DNA of 64,000 nt from Thiodiazotropha sp040506975 (lineage in GTDB: Bacteria > Pseudomonadota > Gammaproteobacteria > Chromatiales > Chromatiaceae): contig OZ242974.1 in assembly GCA_965211775.1 (NCBI GenBank), positions 1,674,001 through 1,738,000 of the forward strand, written 5' to 3'. Under the pieces are notes generated by a model, which searched no databases, was not told the origin of the DNA, and was given only the letters and a program-made list of their open reading frames with translations. Position 1 is the first letter of the stretch, and every line of letters starts with the position of its first letter. Made by a program: the position numbers and the translations under genes. This document shows positions 35,896-46,078 of this stretch, piece by piece.

Positions 35896-38800
35896 ATGAA
35901 AAGAGCCTTAGGCAGAGGTCTGGCCAGCTGGTCAATACACCATCCGATCGGTGTGGTGATGATAACACTCGCATTCATGGTGCTGGGCCTCATGGCGCTT
36001 GGTCGTCTCAGTGTGGACCTTCTTCCACATGTCGTTTACCCGTCAATTGCGGTCAGGGTGATCGATCCCGGTGTGCCTGCGAAGATTATGGAAGATCAGG
36101 TGACACGCCATTTGGAAGAACAACTTTCGATAACTGAAGATGCGATCCATATTGGTTCGAGAACACGTGAGGGGCGTAGTGAGGTCGATCTGGCGTTTAA
36201 GTATGGCACGGATATAGACCAGGCACTTCAAGATGCAAGTACACGTTTGGATCGTGCCAAGCGCTTTCTGCCGGACGGTATCGATCCACCGATTATCTAT
36301 AAGCATGATCCGTCCCAACTGCCGGTGGCGGAATACGTCATCAGCTCATCTCTGCGCGATCCAGTGGCGCTGCGCAGTTGGGTGGACTATGAGTTCAGTA
36401 AATCATTTTTGAATCTGCCGGGCGTTGCCGCCGTTGAAGTGGGCGGAGGGTTGGTGCGCGAGATCAATATCTATGCGGACCAGCAGCGCATGACCGGTTT
36501 AGGTATGCACCTATCCGACCTGACGGATGCCCTTAGGGTATCGAACGTCGAGACAGCCGGGGGGCGGCTCATCACTGAGCAGGCCGAAATCAGTGGCCGG
36601 ACTGCAGGTCGGTTTCGGTCTGTGGATGATATTCTGCAGTTACCGTTAAGACGCGTAGGGGACGATGATACAACCACCCTGATTCGGTTATCGGAGGTTG
36701 CTCAGGTGGTTGACGGTGCGGAAGATGAACGAATGCGCATTCGCCTCAATGGTCTTCCTGGAATAAAGCCATCGATACAAAAGCAGCCTACCGCAAATAC
36801 GGTTGATGTGGTCGATCATGTTACGTCCAGGTTGGAGGAGCTTAAAGATCAGACGCTGATACCCAGGGATATTCAAATACACCCTGTCGATGACCAAGCC
36901 CGATTTGTGCGGCGGGCACTCGACAATGCCATCAGTTCGGCAATGACTGGTGCGGTATTGGCGATGGTGGTTGTATATCTGTTTTTAGGCAGTATTAGAC
37001 GCATGTTGATTATTGGGTGCGCCATACCGATCGCCATACTCGTTACCTTCATACTGATGTCTAGTGCCGGCCTGACGCTTAATATCATGAGCTTGGGAGG
37101 GTTGGCCTTAGGTGTCGGTATGTTGGTGGATAGCACCATAGTGATGTTGGAAAATATCTATCGTCACCAAAGGGAGAAGTCTAAAAAAGAAAAGGCCACT
37201 CAAATATCCAGCTATGCCGCAAGTGAGGTAAACAGTGCAATTGTAGCCTCGACAACTACCAACCTGGTGGCCGTTTTGCCGTTTCTTTTTGTCGGCGGCC
37301 TTGTCGGGCTGCTTTTTCGTGAGTTGATCTTTACCATCTCTGCCGCCATTTTGGCCTCAATGATCGTTGCCTTGACTCTGGTGCCGGCACTTTCCGGCAG
37401 GTTGTCTATTGGCCTTAAAGATCGGTTAAGGCGGGCAATTGATAATCTGATGCTGCAACTGCAGACCGGCTACTCCGGTTTGGTTGAGATTTTACTGCGG
37501 AAACCGTGGCTGCCTCTGGTTGTATTTGTGTTGTTGCTTGCAGTCTCAATATTCAAGCTGGTGCCGGAGAAGCAGATATTCCTGCCGCAGATTGATGAGG
37601 GTCGTATCAGCATAAGGCTTGTTGCAGATCGCGGTATCAATTTGAAAGGCATGGATGATCTGGTGTATAGACTCGAAGAGATAATAAGGCGCCAGCCGGA
37701 AACGGAATCCATATACTCTCAGATAGGTGGGTTCGTATTTGGTCGTTCGCGCTACGAATCAGTCAACAGGGCCAGTATCAAGGTGATCTTAAAACCCGCC
37801 CGTATGAGACAAATCAGTAGTCGGGCCTGGGTCGACCGTGTCAACAAAGAGATCAAACAGGCCAAATTGCCCGGATTGTGGATGGGTATGAGGGTACAGG
37901 GTGTACGTGGAATCCGGCTAAATTGGGGTGACGATGATCTCAGTGTGCGGATAAAGGGGCCGGATCTGGATGTTCTGAGCCAGCTTGCGGTGGAGGTCAG
38001 TGAGAGGCTTGAAAAAGTATCCGGGCTAAGCAATGTCGAGAGCAGCAGTGATGATATTACGCAGGAGATCATAGTCTCGGTGGATCGTCAGCGGGCAGCC
38101 TATTTCGGTATCGATGTGGATGAACTGGGAGAAATCGTCAGTCTGGCTCTGAGTGGTGAGGTGGTCACGGATTACCTGGAGGGGGGGGCGAAGTATACAG
38201 GTAAGAGTGAGGTTGATGGATTCGGATATCGCTACTCCCGCCGATCTTGAATCTATCGTCATATTCAGCCAGACCGATCCCTCAGTGCCGATACGCTTAG
38301 GGGAGTTGGCCAAGATAGAGTTATCGCCATCCTTCGTGACAATCAGGCGAGACCAGCAACAGAGAATGTCTGAAGTCAGCGCATCGTTGGGTGGTGATCT
38401 GTCATTACCAGAGGCGATATCGGAAGTGAGAAGCATTGTTGCATCTATGGATCTGCCAACTGGTTACGCCATAAATTACGGAGGTAGTGTGGAGGTTATG
38501 AAAAAAGGGCGAGACAATGGAATTCTGCTGCTCTGTCTGGCGCTTTTTCTCGTGTTGGTTGTGATGTCGGTTCAGTATGAATCACTGAGAAATCCCTTGA
38601 TAATCATGTTTTGTGTACCTTTCGGTTTGATCGGTGTCGGAATAGGATTGAACTGGGCGGATCTGCCAATCTCCATGCCGGTTTGGCTGGGACTGATCAT
38701 GCTGGCTGGAATTGTAGTGAACAACGCTATCGTGATGGTTGAGTATATCGCATTGCGAAGGGATGCGGGACAGGATAAGAATACTGCCATAAAAGAAGCG

Positions 38801-38995
38801 GCTCAGCTCAGGTTGCGACCGATTCTAATGACTACACTGACAACGGTTGCCGGAATGACGCCGTTGGCGTTGGCGCTGGGGGAGGGATCGGAAATGTTGC
38901 AACCTCTGGCTGTGACATTGATATCCGGGCTCTCCTTCTCCACCTTCGTTACTCTGTTGTTGATACCATCGGTCTATCGACTGATCGGCCGGTGA
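35896..38995 (+). pseudogene. RND (AcrB/MexF/HAE1-type) efflux permease, frameshifted at a G8 run
   Basis: The gene would encode a ~1030-residue inner-membrane pump of the resistance-nodulation-division family. The first part has the N-terminal helix, the porter domain and helices 2-7 (GGLALGVGMLVDSTIVMLENIYRH, helix-4 type motif). The second part (from about 38190) has the final periplasmic segment and helices 8-12 (LIMLAGIVVNNAIVMVEYI). The frames break at 38181-38188: eight G residues give a false end RYSRRS at 38250. Seven G residues would read YLEGGRSIQVRVRL and continue to 38995. It has no adjacent adaptor on this strand; an RND adaptor gene lies at 42498-43556 on the other strand. Substrate unknown. 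Confidence 0.85.
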
Positions 38996-39085
38996 TGAAC
39001 AATCAGTGACTGCTCAATCTTCATTGAGTGATTGAAGCGCGCCTCTTACACAACCATGACGGTCGTGTCTTGCAAATAACGGAAG

Positions 39086-40291
39086 TTATTTATGGCTGAC
39101 CCTGTTCCTGCCCAGCTGTTTTGAAGCGTAAAGCGCATCATCCGCTCTTTTTATAAGAGAGTCGGCATTATCCCCTACACGGTAGCTGGTGACACCAAAG
39201 CTGCAGGTTACCGGTTCATCCACCTGGAACTGAGCCTGTTCGATAGTCGTTCGCAGGCGTTCGGCAATCTTGAGTGCTGTATCCAAATCAGTGTCCCGGC
39301 AGATGATGATGAACTCTTCACCTCCCCAGCGGCCGATGCTGTCATTACCCCTGGCCGACGTTGCCAGGGCATGGGCTATACCTCGAATCACATCGTCACC
39401 GGCTTGATGTCCATAGTGATCGTTATAGTGTTTAAAGCGATCGATATCGAGAATGATCATTGCGAGTGGAAATGGGCGGTGACTCGTCTCGACCAGGTAC
39501 TCTTCAATGATTTGATCGATCTTACGCCGATTATAGAGCTGGGTGAGGGCGTCGATCTCCGAAAGTGTGGCCAGCTCGCGGTTTTTTTGCGCAAGTTGCT
39601 TTTGCGTCTCCCGCAGCTTATCCAGAGCATTATTCAATTCGGCATTCTGTGCCTGAAGAATCTGTTTTGTGAGTGCTTTTGACGCAATCAGCCTGAATAC
39701 TCTTGCAATGTATACCGCCAGGACAACAAAGGCCGAAAGAAAGACGAGTTTGAGAATAATATTGACGTTGCTGACACGCTCGGAAACGAACTCTTCGGTA
39801 ATGGTCCCGAGTACGATGGTTTGATCATGGATGGCGAGGGCAACGATCAACAGGTAAGCGCCGATACTGAGCAAACCACTGGTCAGGGTCAGCATAGGAG
39901 AAAATCGCAGGGTCGAGAGGCCAATCCAAAGAAAATACAGAAGAAAGGCTTCTGTCTTGAAGGTGCGAAATGTGCCGAAACTATAGATGACGATGGATAG
40001 CAGCAGGATGTCGATACTGACAGACGGGTACCTGATCCAGCTGGGTGGGTTTGGGTCTTTCAGCTTAAAGAAGACATAGATTCCGTAAATGAGGTTGATG
40101 AGTGATGCCGAAATAATGGCATTGAATGAGTGTGCCGGTAGCTCTTGACGTATGCCAAAACCTACCGCAAAGTAGAGAAACGTCAGCAATAACCTGGCAT
40201 AATTGGCATAGCGTTCGCTTTTTCGCTCTTCATGTAACAGCAGCTCTTTCAGTTGAGTTTCAGAGACAGCATCATTGATTGGTTGCACCAC
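39086..40291 (-). CDS. Membrane diguanylate cyclase (GGDEF)
   Basis: The 401-residue protein synthesises c-di-GMP. Residues ~25-215 hold about six hydrophobic helices (for example LLLTFLYFAVGFGI, IDILLLSIVIYSF, LVFLSAFVVLAVYIAR), a membrane sensor of MASE-like type. A coiled coil comes next (~215-245). The GGDEF domain follows with DALTQLYNRRKID, IILDIDRFKHYNDHYGHQAGD and the active-site GRWGGEEF. An RxxD product-inhibition site is not obvious. It is a single gene, convergent with the disrupted RND gene. Intact, unlike the GGDEF gene at 33068. Confidence 0.9.
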   Translation of the reverse strand: MVQPINDAVSETQLKELLLHEERKSERYANYARLLLTFLYFAVGFGIRQELPAHSFNAIISASLINLIYGIYVFFKLKDPNPPSWIRYPSVSIDILLLSIVIYSFGTFRTFKTEAFLLYFLWIGLSTLRFSPMLTLTSGLLSIGAYLLIVALAIHDQTIVLGTITEEFVSERVSNVNIILKLVFLSAFVVLAVYIARVFRLIASKALTKQILQAQNAELNNALDKLRETQKQLAQKNRELATLSEIDALTQLYNRRKIDQIIEEYLVETSHRPFPLAMIILDIDRFKHYNDHYGHQAGDDVIRGIAHALATSARGNDSIGRWGGEEFIIICRDTDLDTALKIAERLRTTIEQAQFQVDEPVTCSFGVTSYRVGDNADSLIKRADDALYASKQLGRNRVSHK

Positions 40292-40469
40292 TCATAACTC
40301 CATTCATTCCTTGTCTACCCAGAAAAAACATCTTCCTGCCATATCCTGCAGTCATAACACGGTTTCCATGTCAATTGAATGGTTCAGTCTAAAAAACCGT
40401 TTTTTTTTAATATTTCCCTGCTGAATTCGTGTTTATCGCCCGCATTGAAGTGTCGGGCACAATGTATGG

Positions 40470-41597
40470 CTAGCGATATTGGCGTAAGTACCACCATTCG
40501 AACAGTCGTTTGAGCCAATGGAAGATAGTCATATTCGGCATCACGATGTTTCTATTTTCAGTTCTTGCCACGAGCATTCCACTGGTTTGGCTGTCTACAA
40601 TACATACAAGCTCCACTTTAAAGGTTTCGCTTGGTGTATCGCCCTTGAATTCAGCGAGCAGGTTTTTGGCTGCTGCCGTAGCCTGAAGATCAGCCATATG
40701 GGCCTGTTTTGGCATCCACTCCGGGCCCGGGAAGCTGCCTGAGTCACCCGCAACATAGACGCTGGACATGCCTTCGACCCGGCAATTGGCATCGGCCTTG
40801 ATCAGACCTCCGGATGATCGTGGTAATTCAGTATTGTCGAACCACTGATTACCGGTCATGCCAGGCATAAAGAGTATCAGGTCGGCATCGAAGCCGCCTC
40901 CCTCAGTGACAACGCTTGTCGCAGTGAATTCCACCATTTTATGTCCCAGATGGGTTTTGATATCTCGTTTTTCCATCTCCTGGATCAATCCGCTAACAGC
41001 CTTGGGACCCAGCCGTTGGCCAGGTTTTTCCGCTGGTGTGAAAAATATGAGTTTGAACCTGTCACGCCGATTTTCGAGCCTCAATTGACGATCGATGCCA
41101 AACAGGAATTCGAACATCGGCCCGCCACGCATCGCACTTGGCTCTTTGGGATTGCCGGAAAATCCAATGGCAATGACACCGCCATCCAACGCTCTGAGGC
41201 GATCACGGATTTTCATGGCAGCTGCTATGCCTTCACAAGGTGTTATGGCGTTTTCGATTCCAGGCAGTTTTTTTATGAAGCGGCCTCCCGAAGCGATGAT
41301 CAGACCATCGTTATCAACTTCACCATCAGTGGTTTGCAGGATCCTGCCATCACCACTGAGTCCGGTGGCCTCGGCAGGATGGTGTTCTACCTGCATGCGT
41401 CTAAAAAAAGGCCCCAGAGGAATGATGAGATCATCGGGTTCGCGTATACCTGATGGAATCCAGATCGAACCTGGAAGGTAGTGAAATTCCGCCTTGGGAC
41501 TGACGACGTTTATCTCAATCGATCTATTCTTGGACCGAATGGTCTTGATAGCGGTCAGTGCCGCAAAACCGCAGCCGACTATGGTTACTCTTTGCAT
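40470..41597 (-). CDS. FAD/NAD(P)-dependent oxidoreductase, SQR/flavocytochrome c sulfide dehydrogenase-like
   Basis: The 375-residue protein has the N-terminal dinucleotide-binding motif VGCGFAALTAI (residues 7-17). An internal ASGGRFIKKLPG loop and a C-terminal YVAGDSGSFPGPEWMPKQAHMA motif follow, the latter typical of sulfide:quinone oxidoreductases and related NDH-2-like flavoproteins. It ends with an amphipathic membrane-binding tail (IFHWLKRLFEWWYLRQYR). Cysteines at about 119 (ITPCEG) and later (ANCRVEG, ELVCIVD) are candidates for the redox-active residues, but the exact SQR cysteine triad was not proven. In a sulfur oxidiser this would feed electrons from sulfide or polysulfide to quinone, which is inference. 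Confidence 0.75.
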   Translation of the reverse strand: MQRVTIVGCGFAALTAIKTIRSKNRSIEINVVSPKAEFHYLPGSIWIPSGIREPDDLIIPLGPFFRRMQVEHHPAEATGLSGDGRILQTTDGEVDNDGLIIASGGRFIKKLPGIENAITPCEGIAAAMKIRDRLRALDGGVIAIGFSGNPKEPSAMRGGPMFEFLFGIDRQLRLENRRDRFKLIFFTPAEKPGQRLGPKAVSGLIQEMEKRDIKTHLGHKMVEFTATSVVTEGGGFDADLILFMPGMTGNQWFDNTELPRSSGGLIKADANCRVEGMSSVYVAGDSGSFPGPEWMPKQAHMADLQATAAAKNLLAEFKGDTPSETFKVELVCIVDSQTSGMLVARTENRNIVMPNMTIFHWLKRLFEWWYLRQYR

Positions 41598-42034
41598 TCC
41601 TCAAGCTCCGACTGTTTTTAGTTTCTACATATCACCGGTAAGGGCTGACAGATCGCTCTTTTATCTCTTTGGCTGAGAATATACGTGATTCCGAGCCAAG
41701 TCGGAATTTACATTCCCGCATCCTTTTCAAACACCATAGTCGGTCAGGGGAGTTACAATCTCCAGGCCCGTTATGGATCCGGCAAAATTATGGCCCGCCG
41801 GGGTAGCATCCGACAAAAAATCCCCGGTTGATGCCATGCGCGGAAAACGTGAAGGGTTGTGTTCCGGGCAGCGGGGGCTTACCGGAATCAACTCTAGTGC
41901 AGTGCCCCCATGTTGTTCGGTGATTTCAATCTGACGAGCGGCCATTATCCGCTGGGCGCGTCACGCAGGGAATGGTGTGCCCTTTCCATGCAACGCGCCT
42001 GGAGGGGTGATGGATTCGAGATCAACCGCGCCTG
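41598..42034. other. Intergenic region, no gene accepted
   Basis: 437 bp. A 72-codon reverse frame (41727-41945) has no ribosome-binding site or recognisable domain. A palindrome ATTCCGA/TCGGAAT (41688-41707) may be a regulator site or weak hairpin. Several GC-rich stretches suggest a decayed gene, but none could be identified. Confidence 0.4.
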
Positions 42035-42268
42035 TCAGAGACCGATCAATTCGGCATGCAGTCCTTGAAAGTGGGTTATCGCCAACAGGTCTTGACTGTT
42101 TACCCGTTCAGGATTGTACTCAATCACAAACAGATGCGGTCGCTTGGGGTCGTTATGAACCGAGACGACGCCATCCCGTACGCGAAATGCGTCTTCCAGT
42201 TGGGCGAGGCCGTCGCTATCCAGCGTTTCATCCACGTGTAGAGTGATATCCGCGAGATCGATATTCAT
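42035..42268 (-). CDS. Small HMA-like (ferredoxin-fold) protein lacking the metal-binding cysteines
   Basis: The 77-residue protein starts MNIDLADITLHVDETLDSDG and shows the beta-alpha-beta-beta-alpha-beta pattern of heavy-metal-associated domains. It has the LEDAFRVRDGVVSVHND segment that in HMA proteins follows the CxxC loop, and a final VNSQDLLAITHFQGLHAELIGL helix-strand. It contains no cysteine, so metal binding by the usual motif is excluded. AGAGGGAG before the ATG is a good ribosome-binding site. It lies upstream of nothing obvious and next to the SQR-like gene on the same strand. Function unknown. Confidence 0.72.
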   Translation of the reverse strand: MNIDLADITLHVDETLDSDGLAQLEDAFRVRDGVVSVHNDPKRPHLFVIEYNPERVNSQDLLAITHFQGLHAELIGL

Positions 42269-42497
42269 GATTACTCCCTCTCATATCCGCGCTTGAATAT
42301 TGTATGCCGGAGATAACCATTTCAAAGCGTTATTGCGCTTGTTAATGGCGATTGGTCTATTTATTGAATTTAACGTTTATGGCCGAACCTCACCAACACG
42401 TGCAATCATGTGTGAGAGTCCGGCATTTCCCTTTAGTATAGGAAATGTTTTGCTGGAAGTATTGCGCCTGGCTGCCGGAGGGATATGGTGCAACCGG

Positions 42498-43556
42498 TCA
42501 ATTTACGGGTTCTACCTTCATGCCTGGTTCGAGCTCCAGGAATCCCTTGGTGACAATCCGGTCGCCCGTCTCCAATCCCTGTACGACTTCAATCCTGTCG
42601 GCAATCCGCATGCCGCTCTTTATCGGTGCCCGCTGCGCCTGTTGCCGCTCATCCAGCCGGAAGACAAACTCTCCCCCGGTATCGCGTTGCAGTGCATTGA
42701 AAGGGACAGTGATTCGGTCCTGTGTCGCGGTCTGCAGCATGACCCGACAGAGTTGACCTGAACGGGCGCCGTTCGGGATGGGTTCAAGAACAACCTCGAT
42801 CGTTCCCATGCGCGTCTTTTCATCGAGTTCAGGATAGATCCGGTTAATCCTGCCGTTGAAGGGATGTTCGCCAAGGCCATCTATCCGTACAGTGACCGGA
42901 TCATCGCTATTCAGCTGGGGCAGCAACAAGTCAGAGACCAGGATCCTGATGATCAGGCTGTCGGGATTAATGATTGTCATCAGGTGGGTGTGGCGAGGCA
43001 CCACATCCCCGGGCTCCACCAGGCGTTCACTGACAACGCCGGCGAAGGGAGCGCTGATACGCGTATACCCCAGCCTTGTCTGCAACACCCTTTTCTCCGC
43101 TTCGGCTACGCTGAGATCTGTCTGTGCCTGCGCCAGCTCGTCCTGGGATACCGCCAGCCGTTTCGCCAATTCCTCCTGGCGTTTGAGGTTTAACCGCATC
43201 TGTTTCGCGGTGGCCACCGCCTTCTCCAATTCCGAGTTAAGCAGCTCCTCATCCAGCGTGACGATGGTCTCGCCGTCAACCACACTGTCGCCTTCAAAAA
43301 ATGGCAGTTTGGTTATTCTGCCCTCTTCCTGGTTGAATATTCGAACAGTCTGACGGGGTTTCAGCGTGCCGTTTCGTTCATGGACGGGGCCCAATGTCCG
43401 AAGCTCGACAACTTCGACGGCTACCAGATGTGTCTTATCTTCATCCTTGACTTGCTTGCCATGCGCACGCTCGGTTGACGACTGCGAACAACCAGCCAGC
43501 AGGATTGATAGGAGCGCGATGCCGGGTGTGCTCAGGCAATGGGGTATGGTACTCAT
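42498..43556 (-). CDS. RND efflux periplasmic adaptor (HlyD/MFP family), lipoprotein
   Basis: The 352-residue membrane-fusion protein links an RND pump to an outer-membrane channel. It has a lipoprotein signal (LLSILLAGCSQ) and the first lipoyl half (NEPETVRI-like region, DSVVDGETIVTLD). A helical hairpin follows (LNSELEKAVATAKQMRLNL, ELAKRLAVSQDELAQAQTDL), then the second lipoyl half (YTRISAPFAGVVSERLVEPGD), a beta-barrel and a membrane-proximal domain. ATG 43556 starts directly at the signal; the frame opens two codons earlier. The damaged RND gene at 35896 is the only pump in the window. The adaptor is on the opposite strand 3.5 kb away, so pairing is uncertain. Confidence 0.85.
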   Translation of the reverse strand: MSTIPHCLSTPGIALLSILLAGCSQSSTERAHGKQVKDEDKTHLVAVEVVELRTLGPVHERNGTLKPRQTVRIFNQEEGRITKLPFFEGDSVVDGETIVTLDEELLNSELEKAVATAKQMRLNLKRQEELAKRLAVSQDELAQAQTDLSVAEAEKRVLQTRLGYTRISAPFAGVVSERLVEPGDVVPRHTHLMTIINPDSLIIRILVSDLLLPQLNSDDPVTVRIDGLGEHPFNGRINRIYPELDEKTRMGTIEVVLEPIPNGARSGQLCRVMLQTATQDRITVPFNALQRDTGGEFVFRLDERQQAQRAPIKSGMRIADRIEVVQGLETGDRIVTKGFLELEPGMKVEPVN

Positions 43557-43570
43557 CAGCAAATCGCTGT

Positions 43571-43927
43571 TCAGGCCGGATCGACCGGCTTAGGGGGTAT
43601 GCCGTTGGGTACGTAGGGGTGGTAGTGTTTGACTTTGCGTCCAAGGTTACGCTGCACGATTACGCCAATGATCTTGAACTCGCCATTTTTGAGAGGTATG
43701 TCGGGATAACCCGATTTCAGTGCAACCAGTCTTTTAGCTGACTCCCCCTCTGATATATATTGGCGGAACCAGCGCTCGCCTTGGGCTTCAGCCACAACGA
43801 AAGCACCGGTAGCGCAAACTTCGGAAGGCTCGACAACGATAATGCATTTTTCGGGGAACTCCGGTTCCATACTGTCATCCAGTACCTGCAGGGGGTAAAG
43901 TTCGTTGTAACTGCAATCTTCACTCAT
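43571..43927 (-). CDS. Small S24/LexA-like peptidase-fold protein
   Basis: The 118-residue protein starts MSEDCSYNELYPLQVLDDSM. It has the S24 signature DSMEPEFPEKCIIVV, where the serine is the nucleophile position. The expected lysine lies in RLVALKSGYP, about 50 residues later. It lacks the DNA-binding domain and the Ala-Gly cleavage site of LexA/CI, and has no membrane segment as in signal peptidases. Stand-alone S24-like proteins exist, but their role is unclear. It ends 14 nt before the RND adaptor start on the same strand, so the pair may be an operon. Confidence 0.7.
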   Translation of the reverse strand: MSEDCSYNELYPLQVLDDSMEPEFPEKCIIVVEPSEVCATGAFVVAEAQGERWFRQYISEGESAKRLVALKSGYPDIPLKNGEFKIIGVIVQRNLGRKVKHYHPYVPNGIPPKPVDPA

Positions 43928-44145
43928 CGATAATCACTAACTGTATCTGTTTTGGGGTTGCCAGGCTGGCCCTGGTGTATGAAACGGGGCTTTGGTTGCT
44001 ATCAATCGCTCCTGCTGGCGCTGATTTTAATCGATTTTAAATGGTGTGAAAGGGCTTAAAACCAGAAAAACCGCAGGTGAAAGCGCATACTGGCACTAAT
44101 TTCGATAAAATTCCGCTTCCAATCCACTCTTTTCCCAATATTAGC

Positions 44146-45969
44146 ATGGTCCACTCATCCAAAAGCCAACCTCAGGTCCACAAAGACCGGCGTGACTACC
44201 ACAATCTTCGTAACATGCTGCCATTTTTGTGGGAGTACCGTGGACGGGCCCTGCTTGCCTTAGGATGTCTGGTGCTGGCAAAGCTGGCCAATGTGGGTAT
44301 CCCGCTGGTATTGAAAGAGATAGTCGACGCCCTGGATAAGGGTGATAAAACCCTGTTGGTACTGCCGCTTTTTCTCCTGCTTGGCTATGGGGCGCTACGT
44401 CTCGGCAGCTCGTTGTTCAACGAGTTGAGGGATGCCATCTTTGCACGCGTGCGATATCGTGCGATGCGTAATCTCTCCAACCGCGTGCTTGCCCACCTGC
44501 ATGAACTGTCGTTGCGGTTTCATCTGCAGCGTCAGACGGGTGCGATCAGTCGCGATCTGGAGAGGGGTACGCGCTCTGTCAGCACGATATTTAACTATCT
44601 GGTGTTCAGCATCATCCCCATGGTGGTCGAATTCGGCCTGGTGGCAGTGATCATGCTTAGCCAATATGAGGTCATTTTTACCTTCATCACCTTTGGCACA
44701 GTCGCGGTCTACGTCGCCTTTACGCTGGCGATTACCGAGTGGCGCATGGAGTTCAGGCATACCATGAACCGCCTGGATTCACAGGCCAACAATCAAGCCT
44801 TCGACAGCCTTATCAACTACGAGACAGTTAAGTATTTCGGCAACGAGCCGTTGGAGTTGCGGCGCTTCGATGAAACGCTTTCACAATGGGAGGACAACGC
44901 AGTAAAGAGCCAGACCTCAATGTCTCTGTTGAATTTCGGCCAGGGCGGAATCACCGCCATCGGGGTAACTTTCATTATGCTGTTGGCCGCCGACAGTGTG
45001 GTGAAGGGGAGTATGTCGATCGGAGATCTGGTATTGGTGAATGCGTTTATGTTGCAACTGTTTATACCGCTTAACTTTCTAGGCATGGTCTACCGTCAGA
45101 TCAAGTACTCGCTTGCCGATATGGATCTCATCTTCAAACTGCTCGAGGAGCAGGCTGAGATAACCGATGCGAAGGATGCCAAACAGCTGTAACTGGTTGC
45201 CGGGGAAGTCAGGTTCGAACAGGTTGATTTCCACTATCAACCGGAAAGGGAGATTCTGCATAAAGTCGATTTCACGATAGCTGCCGGAGAGAAGCTGGCC
45301 GTGGTGGGTCATAGTGGGGCCGGTAAATCCACCCTGTCCCGACTCCTGTTCCGGTTTTATGATGTTACCGACGGACGCATCAAGATCGATGGTCAGGATA
45401 TTCGATATGTCACCCGCAGCAGTCTGCGTTCAGTGATTGGCATCGTGCCGCAGGATACAGTGCTATTCAATGATACGATTCTCTATAATCTCGCCTATGG
45501 CCGGCCGGATGCCAGTCATGAAGATATCGAAGAAGCTGCGCGCATAGCGCACATCGCTGAATTCATTGAGCAGTTGCCGGACGGCTACCGGACGGTTGTG
45601 GGTGAGCGCGGACTGAAACTGTCGGGCGGTGAAAAGCAGCGGGTTGCCATCGCGCGTGCAATGCTTAAACGACCGCGCATTCTGGTTTTCGATGAAGCGA
45701 CCTCTTCGCTTGATACCAAGACAGAGCAGGCTATTCAGGAGACACTGGGAGAGGTGGCGAAGCACCATACAACCCTGGTGATCGCCCATCGTCTTTCCAC
45801 AGTCGTGGATGCCGACCGTATTCTGGTCATGGAAGGGGGGCGCATCATGGAGCAGGGCAAGCATCATGAACTACTCGGGATGGGCGGTCTCTATCCTCAG
45901 ATGTGGCAGCTGCAGCAAAAAGAGAGACAGGCGTTGGAAATGATAACCACCACGGATTCGGTCACGTGA
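44146..45969 (+). pseudogene. Atm1/HMT1-type ABC exporter (permease-ATPase), interrupted by an in-frame TAA
   Basis: The gene would encode a ~607-residue half-transporter of the Atm1/HMT1 type, exporting glutathione-linked or heavy-metal conjugates. Residues up to ~348 are the six-helix permease (MLPFLWEYRGRALLAL, FITFGTVAVYVAFTLAITEW, GMVYRQIKYSLADMDLIF). The ATPase domain follows with Walker A VGHSGAGKSTLSRL, signature LSGGEKQRVAIARAM and Walker B ILVFDEATSSLD. A TAA stop at 45190-45192 lies in the same frame between KQL and LVAGEVRFEQVDFHY. Both sides are open and conserved, so a single CAA/GAA-to-TAA change explains it. It could be a real null allele, a sequencing substitution, or rare readthrough. 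Confidence 0.85.
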
Positions 45970-46078
45970 TAAAGCTTCACTACCAATCTGATGTACACAA
46001 TCGCGCCCCGCGGATGCGGGTGCCGGTCGGTGTGATGTCTGTCCAGTCCGGGGAAGGGTATATCCACGGGTGGCATGA

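Noticed and set aside
41727..41945. 72-codon reverse frame in the 437-bp gap
   Set aside because: No start signal and no recognisable similarity; could be a decayed gene but cannot be supported.
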